Shown here: positions 17,859 through 28,900 of the stretch, piece after piece
Layout of the letters: the number at the start of each line of letters is the position of its first letter
Position numbering within the stretch: position 1 is the first letter of the stretch
Source of the DNA: JALHSW01 sp963720675
GTDB lineage: Bacteria; Actinomycetota; Acidimicrobiia; IMCC26256; PALSA-555
Direction of reading: 5' to 3'
DNA: 64,000 nucleotides
Assembly: GCA_963720675.1 (NCBI GenBank)
Contig: CAVRGH010000010.1
Coordinates: forward strand, 682,001-746,000
Position numbers and translations under genes: made by a program
Notes under the pieces: generated by a model
Databases searched by the model: none
What the model saw: only the letters and a program-made list of their open reading frames with translations
Told to the model about the DNA's origin: nothing

Positions 17859-19601
17859 TCACCCGACGGTGGCGTTGCAGAATCGGAGGGTCGCGTCCTC
17901 CGGCAGGCGTACGAGGAGCGTGCCCGCGGTGGCGATCCTGATCGTCGACGGCCGGCCGGCTGCCAACGCGGCCTGCAGCGACGTGCCGCCGGGCACGAAC
18001 GTGGTCGGGGGCACCCCTTCGTCGCGCTGGTCCGAGGTCGGAACGAGCCAGAGCGCCAGCAGCCCACCGTCCGGTGCGGTCACCACGATGTCGGTCCGGC
18101 CTGCGATGTCGAAGCGCACCGTCGGACGCGGGCGGCTCGTCGTGGCTTCGGCACACTCGTCCGGACCCGCGGCGATCAACGCGTCGTCGATCGCGCGCAA
18201 CTCCGGTACGGGGCCACGGGGACCACGATCGCCGCCGACGACGGCAACCTGCAGGTGCGTCCACGCGGCATCGCGCGCCTCGCGGTTGACCGTCACGTCC
18301 GGGAGGTCTCCGTCGCGGTCGAGCGCCCGGATCGTGGCGACGTCGAGATCGTTGCAGCAGTACGCGAGCGGATGGTCGGTGACGCGTGGCGCGCCTTCCC
18401 GGAGGAGCTCGGCGACCGCGACGACATGGTGACGGATCTCCTGGTCGGTGCGCGCGCCACGCGCCTCCGCCTGATCGAGGGTGAGGACCTGGTGACCCAG
18501 CAGGAACGCGACCACCGCGAGGAGCGCGAGGACCTGCGGAAGCCGCCGGGTGAAGACCCGACTGACCGCGAGGGCGACCAGCGGCAGCAACAGCGCGAAC
18601 GCGACGTAGGAGTAGCGCGGGAACTTGACCCAGTCGTCCCCGAAGGTGCCGTAGCGACGGAGCGACGTGAGCACGAAGAAGAGCGGCGCCCCGATCGCGC
18701 ACGTCACGGCAAGGATCCCGGGCCGGCGCCAGACGGATCGGTCGGCGGCGACGAACACCACGAGCGATCCCAGGACGATGACCGCGCCGACGAACCCCCA
18801 GCCCGTCGTCAGCTCGAACACGAAGGTGATCGCCTTCCAGAGGACCTCGGGAAGGTTGCGGATCGCATCCGTCCGGATGCCGCTGTCGACCCCGCTCCTC
18901 CCCCACCCGAGGATCCACAGGCCGTACACCGCGGCCGGGAGCGACACGACCCGCAACCCGTCGCGCCAGCCGCGCGACCACCACACGTACAGGACGGCGA
19001 CGACCGTCATCGTGATCCCGACGCCCGAGAACATCAGCGACGCCACGAGCAGCAGCCACACGGCTCCGTCGCGGCGCGACCAGCCGGGACGGGGCGACAT
19101 GACGAGGAGCGCGCCGAGCCCACACGCGACGGCACCGCTGAAGGTCACGTTCCACGCGTAGAGCATCTCGAGGCCGGCCGAACCCAGCAGCGCGTAGACC
19201 GCAGCGAGTGCGGTCGCGACGACGGTGTCGGCTCCGGCGCGTCGCATCACCCGCCAGAGGAGGTGCGCGACCAGCAGGTGGCTGCCGACGAATACGGCCA
19301 TCAACGGGAAGTAGGTGCGCAACCCGAAGATCGCGAGGTGGGCCCGGTACAGCAGGATCCCGAACGTCGACCAGTGCTCGTTGTGTGGAGCGAGGAGCCC
19401 GAGGTCGCCACCACCGAAGATCGCTCTGCGGGCGATCGGGTCCCACTCGTCGGCGGCGAACCACTGGTTCCGGCCGAACCAGAGGAGGACGATGCCCGCG
19501 ACCGCGAGGGTCGCGAGATGCACCCACAGCAGCATCCGATCGTCGCGTCCGGCCGGTGTCTCGGTGGACGCTCCGAGGGACGCGCTGCCGACCGTCGTCA
19601 T
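17859..19601 (-). CDS. Polytopic GT-C-like membrane protein
   Basis: 580 residues. About ten hydrophobic helices in residues 25-400, then a soluble C-terminal domain of about 170 residues with beta-rich sequence. FAADEWDPIARR (48-59) places an Asp-Glu pair (D51-E52) after the first helix, the position of the catalytic acid in GT-C transferases. The protein at 23070-24770 has the same plan (FQIDEWQW), so these are distant paralogues. ATG 19601 overlaps the acyltransferase stop as ATGA. Donor and acceptor unknown. Confidence 0.75.
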   Translation of the reverse strand: MTTVGSASLGASTETPAGRDDRMLLWVHLATLAVAGIVLLWFGRNQWFAADEWDPIARRAIFGGGDLGLLAPHNEHWSTFGILLYRAHLAIFGLRTYFPLMAVFVGSHLLVAHLLWRVMRRAGADTVVATALAAVYALLGSAGLEMLYAWNVTFSGAVACGLGALLVMSPRPGWSRRDGAVWLLLVASLMFSGVGITMTVVAVLYVWWSRGWRDGLRVVSLPAAVYGLWILGWGRSGVDSGIRTDAIRNLPEVLWKAITFVFELTTGWGFVGAVIVLGSLVVFVAADRSVWRRPGILAVTCAIGAPLFFVLTSLRRYGTFGDDWVKFPRYSYVAFALLLPLVALAVSRVFTRRLPQVLALLAVVAFLLGHQVLTLDQAEARGARTDQEIRHHVVAVAELLREGAPRVTDHPLAYCCNDLDVATIRALDRDGDLPDVTVNREARDAAWTHLQVAVVGGDRGPRGPVPELRAIDDALIAAGPDECAEATTSRPRPTVRFDIAGRTDIVVTAPDGGLLALWLVPTSDQRDEGVPPTTFVPGGTSLQAALAAGRPSTIRIATAGTLLVRLPEDATLRFCNATVG

Positions 19602-20854
19602 CGAGGCGCGCCGTCGGCGAGACCTTCATCCGCGGCACGGCGATCGAGGGACACGTGGTCCCCGCGGCGACCGGGGCGCAGGCGCATCGCGGGGCGCTCG
19701 ACGAACGTCCACGAGAAGTAGCCCGCCACGATGCTGAGCGACATCGCGAAGAGGAACACGGCGACGACGTTCGCGCCCGGGTTGAACGGCGTCATCCCCG
19801 TCGAGTGGAAGAACCGATCGAGCCACAGCTCGTGCCAGAGGTAGACGCCGAACGACACGAGACCCAGGAACACGATGATCGGGTGAACGAGTGCACGCCG
19901 CAGGAGCGACTGACGTTGATCGCCGAACACCGCGGGGAGGAGCATCGCGAACGCGATGAAGCCGTACCCCAGCGTCCAGGTGAGCCACTGCGTGCGACTG
20001 AAGGTCGGGTACCCGATCGGGAGACCGAGCTGGGTCGCGACGAGCCAGAACCCGAATGCGGCCGCGATCCAGCAGGCCCAGGGGTGGCGACCGATCCTGT
20101 CGGCGACCGACACCCGCATCCGGCCCGCCTCGCGGCCCGCGCTCACGACGGCGAGGAGCATGCCGAGCGCGAACTGGTCGAAGAACGCGGGGAGCCACGA
20201 GATCTCGACGGAGTTCGCCGGCTCGATCGTGAGCACGATCATCCGGTAGGCGATGCCGGTCGCGAACAGCAGCGCGAGGCCGATGAGCTCGACCCGGACT
20301 GCGCCGGTCGGCCGTGAGCCCACGCGCCGCACCACCGCCCGGATCCCGAGGGCCCAGAGCGGAAGGAAGACATAGAACGCGACCTCGACGCACAGCGTCC
20401 ATGCCTGTTGGATCCCGCCGTACGCGTGCGCCGCGGTGTACTGCTGGAGCAACCCGAAGTACGCGATGAAGTCACCGATGTCGTTGATCTGGTGCATCGG
20501 GCCCGGTTGCTGGAACACCCACACGACCGCGATGAGCGCAACCCAGTACGCCGGGTAGATGCGCAGGAATCGACCGACGAAGTAGTCGCGCAGGTCCGGT
20601 CCCGGGCGATCTTCGAAGTGCGCGAGCACGAACGGTCGGTACATCAGGAAGCCGGAGATGAGGAAGAAGATCGAGACACCGATGTCGAGGCGGGAGAGAT
20701 ACTCCCCGACTCCGGGCTCCCGGAACACGAAGCCGCTGATGACCGCTGCGTGCAGCGCAACCACCGCAGTCGCGGCGATCGCCCGGTACCCGTCGAGCGT
20801 CGGGAAGAACGCGCGGCCGGCAACCCGCGGTGGCGCGGTCGCGGGCGTGGTCAT
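19598..20854 (-). CDS. Acyltransferase family 3 membrane protein
   Basis: 418 residues, about ten helices. FPTLDGYRAIAATAVVALHA (17-36) carries the conserved histidine (H35) of OafA/AT3 proteins, and FFLISGFLMYRPF and RFLRIYPAYWVAL follow in order. These enzymes transfer acetyl or longer acyl groups to sugars across the membrane. ATG 20854 overlaps the preceding AT3 stop. It is about 40 percent similar by eye to that gene, suggesting tandem duplication. Confidence 0.9.
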   Translation of the reverse strand: MTTPATAPPRVAGRAFFPTLDGYRAIAATAVVALHAAVISGFVFREPGVGEYLSRLDIGVSIFFLISGFLMYRPFVLAHFEDRPGPDLRDYFVGRFLRIYPAYWVALIAVVWVFQQPGPMHQINDIGDFIAYFGLLQQYTAAHAYGGIQQAWTLCVEVAFYVFLPLWALGIRAVVRRVGSRPTGAVRVELIGLALLFATGIAYRMIVLTIEPANSVEISWLPAFFDQFALGMLLAVVSAGREAGRMRVSVADRIGRHPWACWIAAAFGFWLVATQLGLPIGYPTFSRTQWLTWTLGYGFIAFAMLLPAVFGDQRQSLLRRALVHPIIVFLGLVSFGVYLWHELWLDRFFHSTGMTPFNPGANVVAVFLFAMSLSIVAGYFSWTFVERPAMRLRPGRRGDHVSLDRRAADEGLADGAPR

Positions 20855-22158
20855 GCGATCGCGCCGCGTCGCCGCCACGGCGGGTTGTCCTTCAACCGGA
20901 GGACCGGGCGTTCGACGAGGTAGTAGCTGAGCGAGGCGGTCGCGACCGAGAGGACGGTCGCGAGCACGATGACGGGCACGATCGGTCCCGAGAAGGGCGG
21001 CTGCCCGAGCCACGACTCACGCACGTACCCGATCCACGCCTGGTGCCAGAGGTACACGCCGTACGACACCAGGCCGAAGTACGCGACCGGCGTCCAGCGG
21101 AGGAACCGGCGCACGAGACCCCGATCCTGGTCGCCGAACACGGCCGGGAGGAGCAGCAGGAACGCGGTGATCCCGTACAGCGCCTGTCGCAGGAAGAACT
21201 GTCCTCCAGTGAGCGGCACCAGGTTGCGCGGCAGGCCGGCGCCGTAGCAGGCGAACGTGTAGACGACCGCGGCGAGCCCCCACCACAGCCACGGCTTCGT
21301 CCCGATCCACGCCGCGACCTTCGTGAGGGAGGGCACGAGCTCGCGGTGGTGCACGACGAGCACGCTCACGAGAGCGAGACCCATCCCGAGCGCGAACAGG
21401 TCGAGATGGCTCGGGAGCCAGTACTGCGTCGCGAGCGACGAGAACGGGGCCGGCCCCGGTCGCGACGTCTGCCCCGGGCCGTAGCGCGTCCAGAACGGGT
21501 CGTACGCGAACCAGGCGAGGCGCCAGACGACGCAGATCACGACGAGCGAGGCGAGCCCGAGGACCTCGATGCGGAGCTTGCGCAACGGGAACCGTCGAGC
21601 GACCGCCCGGACCGCGAACGCGTAGAAGGGCAGGAAGACGTAGAAGCTGAGCTCGGTCGCCAGGGTCCAGGCCTGGTTCACACCGTGGAAGTAGCGCGTC
21701 GTGTCGTAGATCTGCGTGAGCCCGAAGTAGGTGAGGAAGTCTCCGGGTGTGCTCAACGAGCCCTTCGCGAAGCCGAAGAGCACGTAGATCCCGATCAGTG
21801 CCACCCAGTAGCCGGGAAAGATGCGCAACCCGCGCCGCCACCAGAACCGGTCGGCCGCCATCTGGTCGCGGTCGGCCAGGTGCCGCGCGACGAACGGTCG
21901 GTACAGCAGGAAGCCCGAGATGAGGAAGAACACGGAGACGCCCCCGTCGCCGTGCGCCAGCAGCTGTCCGAAGCGGTGGTTGATGCTGAACCCCGTGGCG
22001 AAGCCCGCATGGTGCAGGAGCACCGCCCCCGCCGCGATCGCCCGCAGGCCGTCGAAGCAGGGGAAGTGCGCGTGGCGGCTCTCGCCCGGCTGCAGCACGT
22101 CGGCCGGATGATCGATGGCGGTCTCCGGTGCGGCGTCGGGCCTCACAGGGCTCGCCAT
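20851..22158 (-). CDS. Acyltransferase family 3 membrane protein
   Basis: 435 residues. HFPCFDGLRAIAAGAVLLHH (31-50) holds the conserved histidine pair, followed by FFLISGFLLYRPFVARHL and RRGLRIFPGYWVALIGIY. First gene of a six-gene minus-strand operon (two AT3, GT-C, GT2, DUF2304, GT-C) with overlaps or gaps under 40 bases. ATG 22158 is preceded by AGGAATGAGG. The tandem AT3 pair probably O-acylates the product of the glycosyltransferases in the same operon. Confidence 0.9.
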   Translation of the reverse strand: MASPVRPDAAPETAIDHPADVLQPGESRHAHFPCFDGLRAIAAGAVLLHHAGFATGFSINHRFGQLLAHGDGGVSVFFLISGFLLYRPFVARHLADRDQMAADRFWWRRGLRIFPGYWVALIGIYVLFGFAKGSLSTPGDFLTYFGLTQIYDTTRYFHGVNQAWTLATELSFYVFLPFYAFAVRAVARRFPLRKLRIEVLGLASLVVICVVWRLAWFAYDPFWTRYGPGQTSRPGPAPFSSLATQYWLPSHLDLFALGMGLALVSVLVVHHRELVPSLTKVAAWIGTKPWLWWGLAAVVYTFACYGAGLPRNLVPLTGGQFFLRQALYGITAFLLLLPAVFGDQDRGLVRRFLRWTPVAYFGLVSYGVYLWHQAWIGYVRESWLGQPPFSGPIVPVIVLATVLSVATASLSYYLVERPVLRLKDNPPWRRRGAIA

Positions 22159-22278
22159 GGCCTCATTCCTAGTCGAAGGTCACGATGGTCGAGGGCCAAG
22201 GGCTCGAGCAGGAGCGCCGCCGCGTCCCCAGGAGCAGGCAGTTCGACCTCACGGGGACCTATCCTCTCATCCCCGCTC

Positions 22279-23073
22279 GTGGACACCCCGCTCGTGGTCG
22301 CAGGAGCCCCCGTCGTGCGCACGCTCATCGTCGTCCCCACCTACAACGAGGCCGACAACATCGACGAGATGCTCCGGCGCGTGCGTGCCGCGGTCCCGGA
22401 CCACGACGTGCTCGTCGTCGACGACAGCAGCCCCGACGGCACTGCCGCGCTCGCCGAGGCCGTGGGCGCCGATCTGGGGCGGATCGACGTGCTCCATCGG
22501 CCCACCAAGCAGGGCCTCGGCGAGGCCTATCGTGCCGGGTTCTCCCTCGGGATCGAACGGGGCTACGACTCGTTCGTGCAGATCGACGCCGACCTCTCCC
22601 ACGACCCGGCCGTGCTGCCCCAGCTCCTCGCGACGCTCGAGCGCGGCGCCGACATGGTGATCGGCTCCCGTTACGTCCCCGGTGGCTCGATCCCCCATTG
22701 GCCCTGGTTCCGCCGCTCGATCTCGCGCTGGGGCAACCGGTACGCCGGTCTCGTGCTCGGGCTCAAGGTCCGGGACGCGACCTCGGGGTTCCGGGCGCAC
22801 CGACTCGAGGCACTCCGGGCGATCGGGTTCGAATCGACGCGCTCGAAGGGCTACGGATTCCAGATCGAGACGGCATACCGCGTCTGGCGGGCCGGTGGGC
22901 GGATCGAGGAGATCCCCATCGAGTTCACCGACCGGGTTCGGGGCACCTCGAAGATGACGTGGTCGATCGCCGCGGAGGAGCTCGGTCTCGTCACCTGGTG
23001 GGGCTTCCGCGACCGGGTCCTGCACCGGGGTCGCAAGCCGCAGCTCATCCGGAGTGCGCCCGGGACGACGTGA
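22279..23073 (+). CDS. Polyprenyl-phosphate mannose synthase-like GT2
   Basis: 264 residues. LIVVPTYNEADNIDEML (16-32), VLVVDDSSPDGT (44-55), DADLSHDP (103-110) and SRYVPGGSIPHWPWFRRSIS are hallmarks of the DPM1/Ppm1 catalytic domain, which moves mannose from GDP-mannose to polyprenyl phosphate. No C-terminal membrane domain, as in split bacterial enzymes. GTG 22279 is chosen as the start; GTGs at 22294 and 22315 are also possible. TATCCT at 22260-22265 could be its -10. It supplies the donor for GT-C enzymes and is coupled (GTGA) to one of them. Confidence 0.9.
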   Translation: MDTPLVVAGAPVVRTLIVVPTYNEADNIDEMLRRVRAAVPDHDVLVVDDSSPDGTAALAEAVGADLGRIDVLHRPTKQGLGEAYRAGFSLGIERGYDSFVQIDADLSHDPAVLPQLLATLERGADMVIGSRYVPGGSIPHWPWFRRSISRWGNRYAGLVLGLKVRDATSGFRAHRLEALRAIGFESTRSKGYGFQIETAYRVWRAGGRIEEIPIEFTDRVRGTSKMTWSIAAEELGLVTWWGFRDRVLHRGRKPQLIRSAPGTT

Positions 23074-24770
23074 CCGGCACCGACCTCGACGCCGACGACG
23101 TCCGGGGCGGCGAGGCGCCCGATCGTCCGCCCGTCGCCACTCCGGTCGGTGCGTGGGTCGCGCTGGGGATCGTGCTGGCGATCGCCGCCGGCGTGATCGT
23201 CCACGCGGGTCGCGGCGTCACGTTCCAGATCGACGAGTGGCAGTGGATCCAGAGTCGGACCTCGCCGAGCGTCTCGAGCCTGCTCGAGCCGTTCAACAAC
23301 CACTGGATGTCGGTGCCCGTCGGCATCCACCAGGTGCTCTACCGCGTCTTCGGCATCGAGTCCCACGTCCCGTACCGACTGGCACTGCTCGCTGCACACC
23401 TCGGTGCGGCAACCGCGATCTTCTGGTACCTGCGGACGCGGGTGCAGGCCTGGGTCGCCGTCGCGGCGACCGGTGTCTTCGCGCTCTACGGCTACACGGC
23501 CGCGATCATCGTGTGGCCCATCTCCCTCGGCTGGGCGCTCGCGGTGCTCTGCGGTGTCGGCGCGCTGCTCCTGGTCGACCGGCGTCGGACGGCGACCGAC
23601 CTCGGTGCGGCGTTCGTCCTGCTGCTCGGCGTCGCGTCGACCACCATCGCGGTGCCGTTCGCGGTCGGGCTGGCCGTCGAGATGATCGTGCGTCGGTCGT
23701 GGCGGCGGCTGTGGGTGCCGCTCGCGCCGCTCGCCGTCTACGGCGTGTGGTACCTCGCGTACGGCGGCGGATCCGACGCCGGCGGCACCGTCCGACAGAC
23801 GCTCTCGTTCGGCGAGGAGCTACTCGCGCAGACCGTCGGCACCCTCCTCGGGATCCAGGACCGCGGCGCCGCAGCCGACGTCACGCTCGTCGTCGTCGGG
23901 ATCGGGCTGCTGGTCTCGTGGTTCCTCCTCGGACGCCCCGCGACTCCTCGCCTCGTCGGCAACGCGACGACGCTCGTGGTCCTGTGCAGCGCGCTCGCGG
24001 TCGCCCGTGGGGGTACCGGACTCACGACCTGGTACTCGTACGCGGTCGCCGGTTCGCTCCTGATCACCGCCGGCGAGCTGTTCTCCCACGCGCGGGCTCC
24101 GAGCCGGCTCGTCACCGGCGTCGTCGTGGTCGTCGCCATCTGGGCCGTCGCATGGAACGTCGGTGAGCTCGACCGGATCACCAACGGTTTCCGTGACATC
24201 AGTGCTGCCGAACGCTCGCAGCTCGCCGCGCTCGAGGTGATCCAGGCCGACGTCGCGCCCGGCTTCGAACCGGGCCCGCTGCTCCAGACGCTCACCGCGG
24301 GCCGCTACCGAGACGTGCGCGCCGAGTACGGGACGCCGGCGTTCACGACCGCGGAGGCGCTGGCGGCACCCCGCCGCGCACGCGTCGCGGCCGACGAGAC
24401 GCTCGTGCGCGGCCTCGAGGTGCAACCGCGGGCGACCACCGATGCCGGCGCGGGAGCACCAGCAGGGACGATCACGGTCCGGAGCGGCATCGAGAGCACG
24501 GATGCGGACGGCTGCGCAGTCGTGCGAGCGGATGACGGGGGTGCAGCAGTCGTCGAGGTGCGGACAGGGGAGCTGAACGTGCTCCTCACCGCGGTGTCCG
24601 GCACCGCGCGCGTGCGGGTCGGCGCGTTCGCGACGGCGAGCCAGCCGATCGGCGACCTCGCACCGGGCCGCACGGCAGTCGTCCACGCGGCGGCGGTCCC
24701 GGTCGTCGGCGACTGGACGATGCGAGTGCGAAGCCCCGGGTCCGTCCGGCTCTGCGCGCCGTCGGGATAG
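23070..24770 (+). CDS. Polytopic GT-C-like membrane protein
   Basis: 566 residues. About ten hydrophobic helices between 28 and 370 and a soluble outer C-terminal domain ending in RSPGSVRLCAPSG. VTFQIDEWQWIQSR (50-63) has the D55-E56 pair expected of GT-C catalysis, and FNNHWMSVPV follows in the first outer loop. Same architecture as the protein at 17859-19601. GTG 23070 overlaps the polyprenyl-phosphate mannose synthase stop, so it probably uses that product. Acceptor unknown. Confidence 0.78.
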   Translation: MTGTDLDADDVRGGEAPDRPPVATPVGAWVALGIVLAIAAGVIVHAGRGVTFQIDEWQWIQSRTSPSVSSLLEPFNNHWMSVPVGIHQVLYRVFGIESHVPYRLALLAAHLGAATAIFWYLRTRVQAWVAVAATGVFALYGYTAAIIVWPISLGWALAVLCGVGALLLVDRRRTATDLGAAFVLLLGVASTTIAVPFAVGLAVEMIVRRSWRRLWVPLAPLAVYGVWYLAYGGGSDAGGTVRQTLSFGEELLAQTVGTLLGIQDRGAAADVTLVVVGIGLLVSWFLLGRPATPRLVGNATTLVVLCSALAVARGGTGLTTWYSYAVAGSLLITAGELFSHARAPSRLVTGVVVVVAIWAVAWNVGELDRITNGFRDISAAERSQLAALEVIQADVAPGFEPGPLLQTLTAGRYRDVRAEYGTPAFTTAEALAAPRRARVAADETLVRGLEVQPRATTDAGAGAPAGTITVRSGIESTDADGCAVVRADDGGAAVVEVRTGELNVLLTAVSGTARVRVGAFATASQPIGDLAPGRTAVVHAAAVPVVGDWTMRVRSPGSVRLCAPSG

Positions 24771-24781
24771 CGTCCCCCGCC

Positions 24782-25945
24782 ATGGACTTCTCCTCTCCCG
24801 CGGACGCGGAAGCGTTCCGCGCGGAGTTCCGCGCCTGGCTCGACGAGCACCTGACCGACGATCTGCGTGGGAAGGGCCCGGCGATGGGTGCCGAGGCCGA
24901 CAGCCCGGAGCTCGCCCGGCTGCGCGCGTGGAACCGCGAGCTCGCCGACGCCCGGTACGCGGCGATCGCGTGGCCCGAGGAGTACGGCGGTCGAGGCGCC
25001 GGCGTCATGGACCAGGTCGTCTGGGCGGAGGAGATGCACCGTGCCGGGGCACCCGGGCCGCTGAACGTGCTCGGCATCCCCAACGTCGCGCCGGCGATCA
25101 TGACCTACGGCAGCGACGAGCAGCGGCGCGACCTGCTGCCGTCGATGCTGCGCGGCGACGACATCTGGTGCCAGGGCTTCTCCGAGCCGGACGCCGGCTC
25201 CGATCTCGCGTCGCTGCGGACGTCGGCCGTGCGGGACGGCGACGTGTGGGTCGTGAACGGCCAGAAGACGTGGACGTCCCTCGGACACCTCGCGACGTGG
25301 TGCGAGCTGCTCGTGCGCACCGATCCGGACGTCCCCAAGCACCAGGGCATCAGCTGCCTCCTCGTCGACATGACCTTGCCGGGGATCACGGTCCGGCCAC
25401 TCGTCACGATCACCGGCGCGCACGACTTCAACGAGGTGTTCTTCGACAACGTGCGCGTGCCGGTGACCTCGATGCTCGGTCCGGTGCACGAGGGCTGGCG
25501 CGTCGCGATGACCACCCTGTCGCACGAGCGCGGCGGTGTCGCCAAGCTGCACCTCGGTACCCGTGCCAAGGTCGCGCGGCTGCTCGCCGAAGCACGGCGG
25601 ACCCCGCTGGGCGACGGGCGTACCGCCGCCGAGGACCCTGCGCTCCGGCAGCGTCTGGCGCGGGTGTACCTCGAGGCCGAGCTGCTGAAGCTGGTGTCGG
25701 ACCGGGCGATCTCGGGCGAGCTCCACGGCCGGACGCTCGGGCCGGAGTCGAGCATCGCGAAGCTGGTGTGGAGTGAGACCGAACAGCACATCGCGGAGGT
25801 CGCGGCTGCGGTGCTCGGTCCGGACGCGGGGACCGGTTCGTGGGGGAACGACCGGGTCGGGGTGCGCTCGCACACGATCGCCGGCGGCACCACCCAGGTG
25901 AACAAGAACATCATCGCCCGCAGGGTGCTCGGTCTCCCCCGCTAG
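24782..25945 (+). CDS. Acyl-CoA dehydrogenase
   Basis: 387 residues. FAD-dependent alpha,beta-dehydrogenation of an acyl-CoA. QGFSEPDAGSDLASLRT (135-151) and VNGQKTWTS are the FAD/substrate-binding signatures; the C-terminal helix ends GGTTQVNKNIIARRVLGLPR. The N-terminus MDFSSPADAEAFRAEFRAWL resembles the FadE29/ChsE2 group that acts on steroid side chains, so a bulky substrate is possible. TAGCGT eight bases before the start could serve as a -10, but its TAG is also the upstream stop codon. Isolated among envelope genes; shares its CTAG stop with the convergent AftD-like gene. Confidence 0.92.
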   Translation: MDFSSPADAEAFRAEFRAWLDEHLTDDLRGKGPAMGAEADSPELARLRAWNRELADARYAAIAWPEEYGGRGAGVMDQVVWAEEMHRAGAPGPLNVLGIPNVAPAIMTYGSDEQRRDLLPSMLRGDDIWCQGFSEPDAGSDLASLRTSAVRDGDVWVVNGQKTWTSLGHLATWCELLVRTDPDVPKHQGISCLLVDMTLPGITVRPLVTITGAHDFNEVFFDNVRVPVTSMLGPVHEGWRVAMTTLSHERGGVAKLHLGTRAKVARLLAEARRTPLGDGRTAAEDPALRQRLARVYLEAELLKLVSDRAISGELHGRTLGPESSIAKLVWSETEQHIAEVAAAVLGPDAGTGSWGNDRVGVRSHTIAGGTTQVNKNIIARRVLGLPR

Positions 25946-28900
25946 CCATCGGGTGCGTCGATGCCCGCTGCGACGCCTCTTGCCTCGCGCGCGGGGCCTC
26001 CGCCGGGGGCACGCGCCGCCCACGCATGGCCGACGACGAGATCGGCCCCGAGCAGCAGGATCGCGACCCACCCGAGCTCGGGCACGTCCACTGCCTTCGC
26101 GGCGAGGAGCGCGACGGGTGCCCCGATCGTGAGCAGCACCCGTCCCGAAGGGATCCGCGACGCGACCAGGCTCGCCGCCCCGACCCCGACGCCGATGATC
26201 GGCCGTGACACCAGTCCGGCCACCACGCCCACCCCGAGGGCGGTCAGCAGCGACACGACCGGGGGCGGCGGCGTGCCCGGATAGCGCAGCGGCGAGCAGA
26301 GGAAGGCGGGTGCGGTGAGGCCGACGCCGGCGCGACGTCGTCGCCACGTGAGCACGATCAGTGCCAGGCAGACGAGCACCGCGGCGATGGACAGGCCGAG
26401 ACCCCACCAGGCGAGCCGCTGCGGCGTCCACCGCAGCTCGAGCCGCAAGGTTCCGGCGTGGTCCGGCGTCACGAGCCACCCGTTGGCGAAGCCGTCGACG
26501 AGCTCCGGCCGACCGAGCGAGTGCCCCGAAGCCGTCTGCAGCTCCCATCCGTCGCTCAGGCTCTGACCGAGGACGAACCAGAACGGTCTGCCGTCGGTGC
26601 GGACTCGCGTGTCGAACGACGTCTCCCCCGAGTCGACGACGCGCACGCGGGCGCCGGCATCCGGAGGCGGCGCGCCGAGGCGGGAGCCGGGGTCGGCCGC
26701 CGCGGTGCCTCCGGCGGCCGACGTGAGGACGAGCTGGTCGAGGTCGAGGCCGGTCGCCGTCCCGGGCGCGGCGACGAGCTCGTGACGGCCCGCCGTGAGC
26801 GTGAGCGGGGCACCGCACGACGCGACCGCGAGCGCGCCGCTCGTCCCGTCGGTCCCCTGCACCGTGATCGGTATCGGGGCACCGTCGACGCTCAGCACGT
26901 CGGTTCGGCACTCGCCCGGCGTGACGGGCGTCGCGCCGCTCGCCGCGCGCGGTGCCCGAGAGCGCGAACGACCGCTCGATCGGGAGCCGGACCGAGCGCA
27001 CCAGCTCGGCCTCGCCCTCGGCGCGCGCGGCTCCGGGCGGGACTCGCAAGCGGGTGAGCACGATCACGACGCGTCGACCCTGCCCCGGGGTCCCGGCCCG
27101 GCGCAGCAGGCGCGTCGGCACGCGCACCACCGGTTGCGAGCCCGGGCCCTCGATCACCGTCCGGTCGGCATCGGTCGTTCCCGGGATCTGGTCGAGCCGC
27201 TGGTCCTCGGGATCGTCGACGGGCCCGTGACCGGATCGTTCCGTGGGGCCGACGTCCCCGTGCAAGACGTCCCAGTGGCGACTGCGCTTGCGCGCGCTGT
27301 CGGTGAGGACCAGGTCGGCGCCCCGCTCGATCGCGAGACGGAGGTCGCCGGCATCGAGGGTGACCGCGTACTGCACGAGCTGACGTCCGTCGAGCAGCCC
27401 CGCCGCCGTGGCATCGACGAGGCCGTCGCCGTCGCCCGAGATGACGACCGGCCGGTCGGCTGGCTTCGCGTCGACGATCCGCTGCGCGTCGAGGACCGGG
27501 AACAGCGCGACGGCCGCCGCGGCCTCGGCTCCGGCCGGCGTCCCCGCCGGGTTCGGCACCGTGGGGCCGAAGGTGACGGGGGTGCCGAGCCCATCCGCCG
27601 GGGGGTCGGTCAGCAGGCGCCAGAGGACGCCCGGCACCGGGGTGTCGTACCGCCGGTACTGGAGATCGGAGCGCAGCGACACTGTCCCGGCGCGCAGGAA
27701 GCGGGCCATCGGCGCCAACGTGGCCGCGTCGAGCGTGCCGTCCTGGATCCGACGGTCGAGAGCGGCGAGCAGGTTCACCGACGACGGCGTGCCGTACGCG
27801 AGCAGCTCCCTCGCGACGTACGGGCGATCCGTGAGACCCGGGGTGACGGGCTCCACGGTGTTGCCCCAGCGATAGGCGCTGAACAGCGAGCCGGGGATCT
27901 CGAGGATCCGCGTCGAGTCCCCACCGGCGTCGAGGGCGGCGGTGGCGGCCTCCCAATAACGAGGCACGTCCTCGGGCCGCTCGACACCGGGCGACAGGTA
28001 ACCGTGGCGCAGCACCGGGAGGAAGCCGACCACCACGCACAGCACGACGGCGCCGGCCGCCGCGATCCGAAGGCGCGGGCGCGCCGAGAGCGCGCTGACT
28101 CCGGCCGCGAGCAGGCCGGCAAGGCCGAGGACGACCACGGGCACGACGCGCGGCGTGTTGCGCAGGGCGAGACCGAGGGCCGAGCCGTTCGCGAACGACT
28201 TGAAGACCGACCCGAGCGGGCTCGGATTGCCGTAGGGCCAGGCGCCGACCCCGATCACGACGCCGATCACGACGAGCACCACGAAGTACCGCGGTGACGC
28301 CACCGCACCGCGGACGCGGCAACGAACGCGGCGACCGGGACGAGCAGCGTGACGACCGTGAGGAGCTTCTCGGTCCGGTAGTCGGCGGCCTGGACGAGCC
28401 ACGGTCCGAGCCGGTCCGATCCGGACAGGAACCAGTTGCCGAATCCCCGGACCACGTCGGCCGGCAACGACGACTCCGACACCCGGGCCAGGCTCTCGGT
28501 GGCGCCGAGGACCGAGAAGCCGTACCGCGACTGCAGCACGAGCCCGACTGCCCACCAGAGGGAGACGCCGGCAGTGAGCAACGCGATCCGACCGGCGGTC
28601 GCCGCCGCGGCCCCGATCGACGCTCGTCGCTGGACGACGGCAAGCACCAACCACAGGACCGGTGCGATCCCCACCAACAGAAGAGCTGTCGCGTTGACGC
28701 TGCCCGCCGTGAGCGCGACGAGCGCGAACAGCGCCGGTTCTCTCCACCCCTTTCGCTGGAGCGCGCGGGCGGTCAGCCCCACGAGCCAAGGGAGCGCGGC
28801 CCACGGCAGCAGCAGCACCGAGATTCGAGCGGTGAATGCGAGCTGGTACGGAGTGAGCATGTAGACGAGCGCGCCGACGAGCGCGCCGACACGCCCAGTG

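Noticed and set aside
24768..24773. TAGCGT as a firm -10 for the acyl-CoA dehydrogenase at 24782
   Set aside because: Its TAG is the stop codon of the upstream gene, so the match may be incidental; mentioned only as possible.
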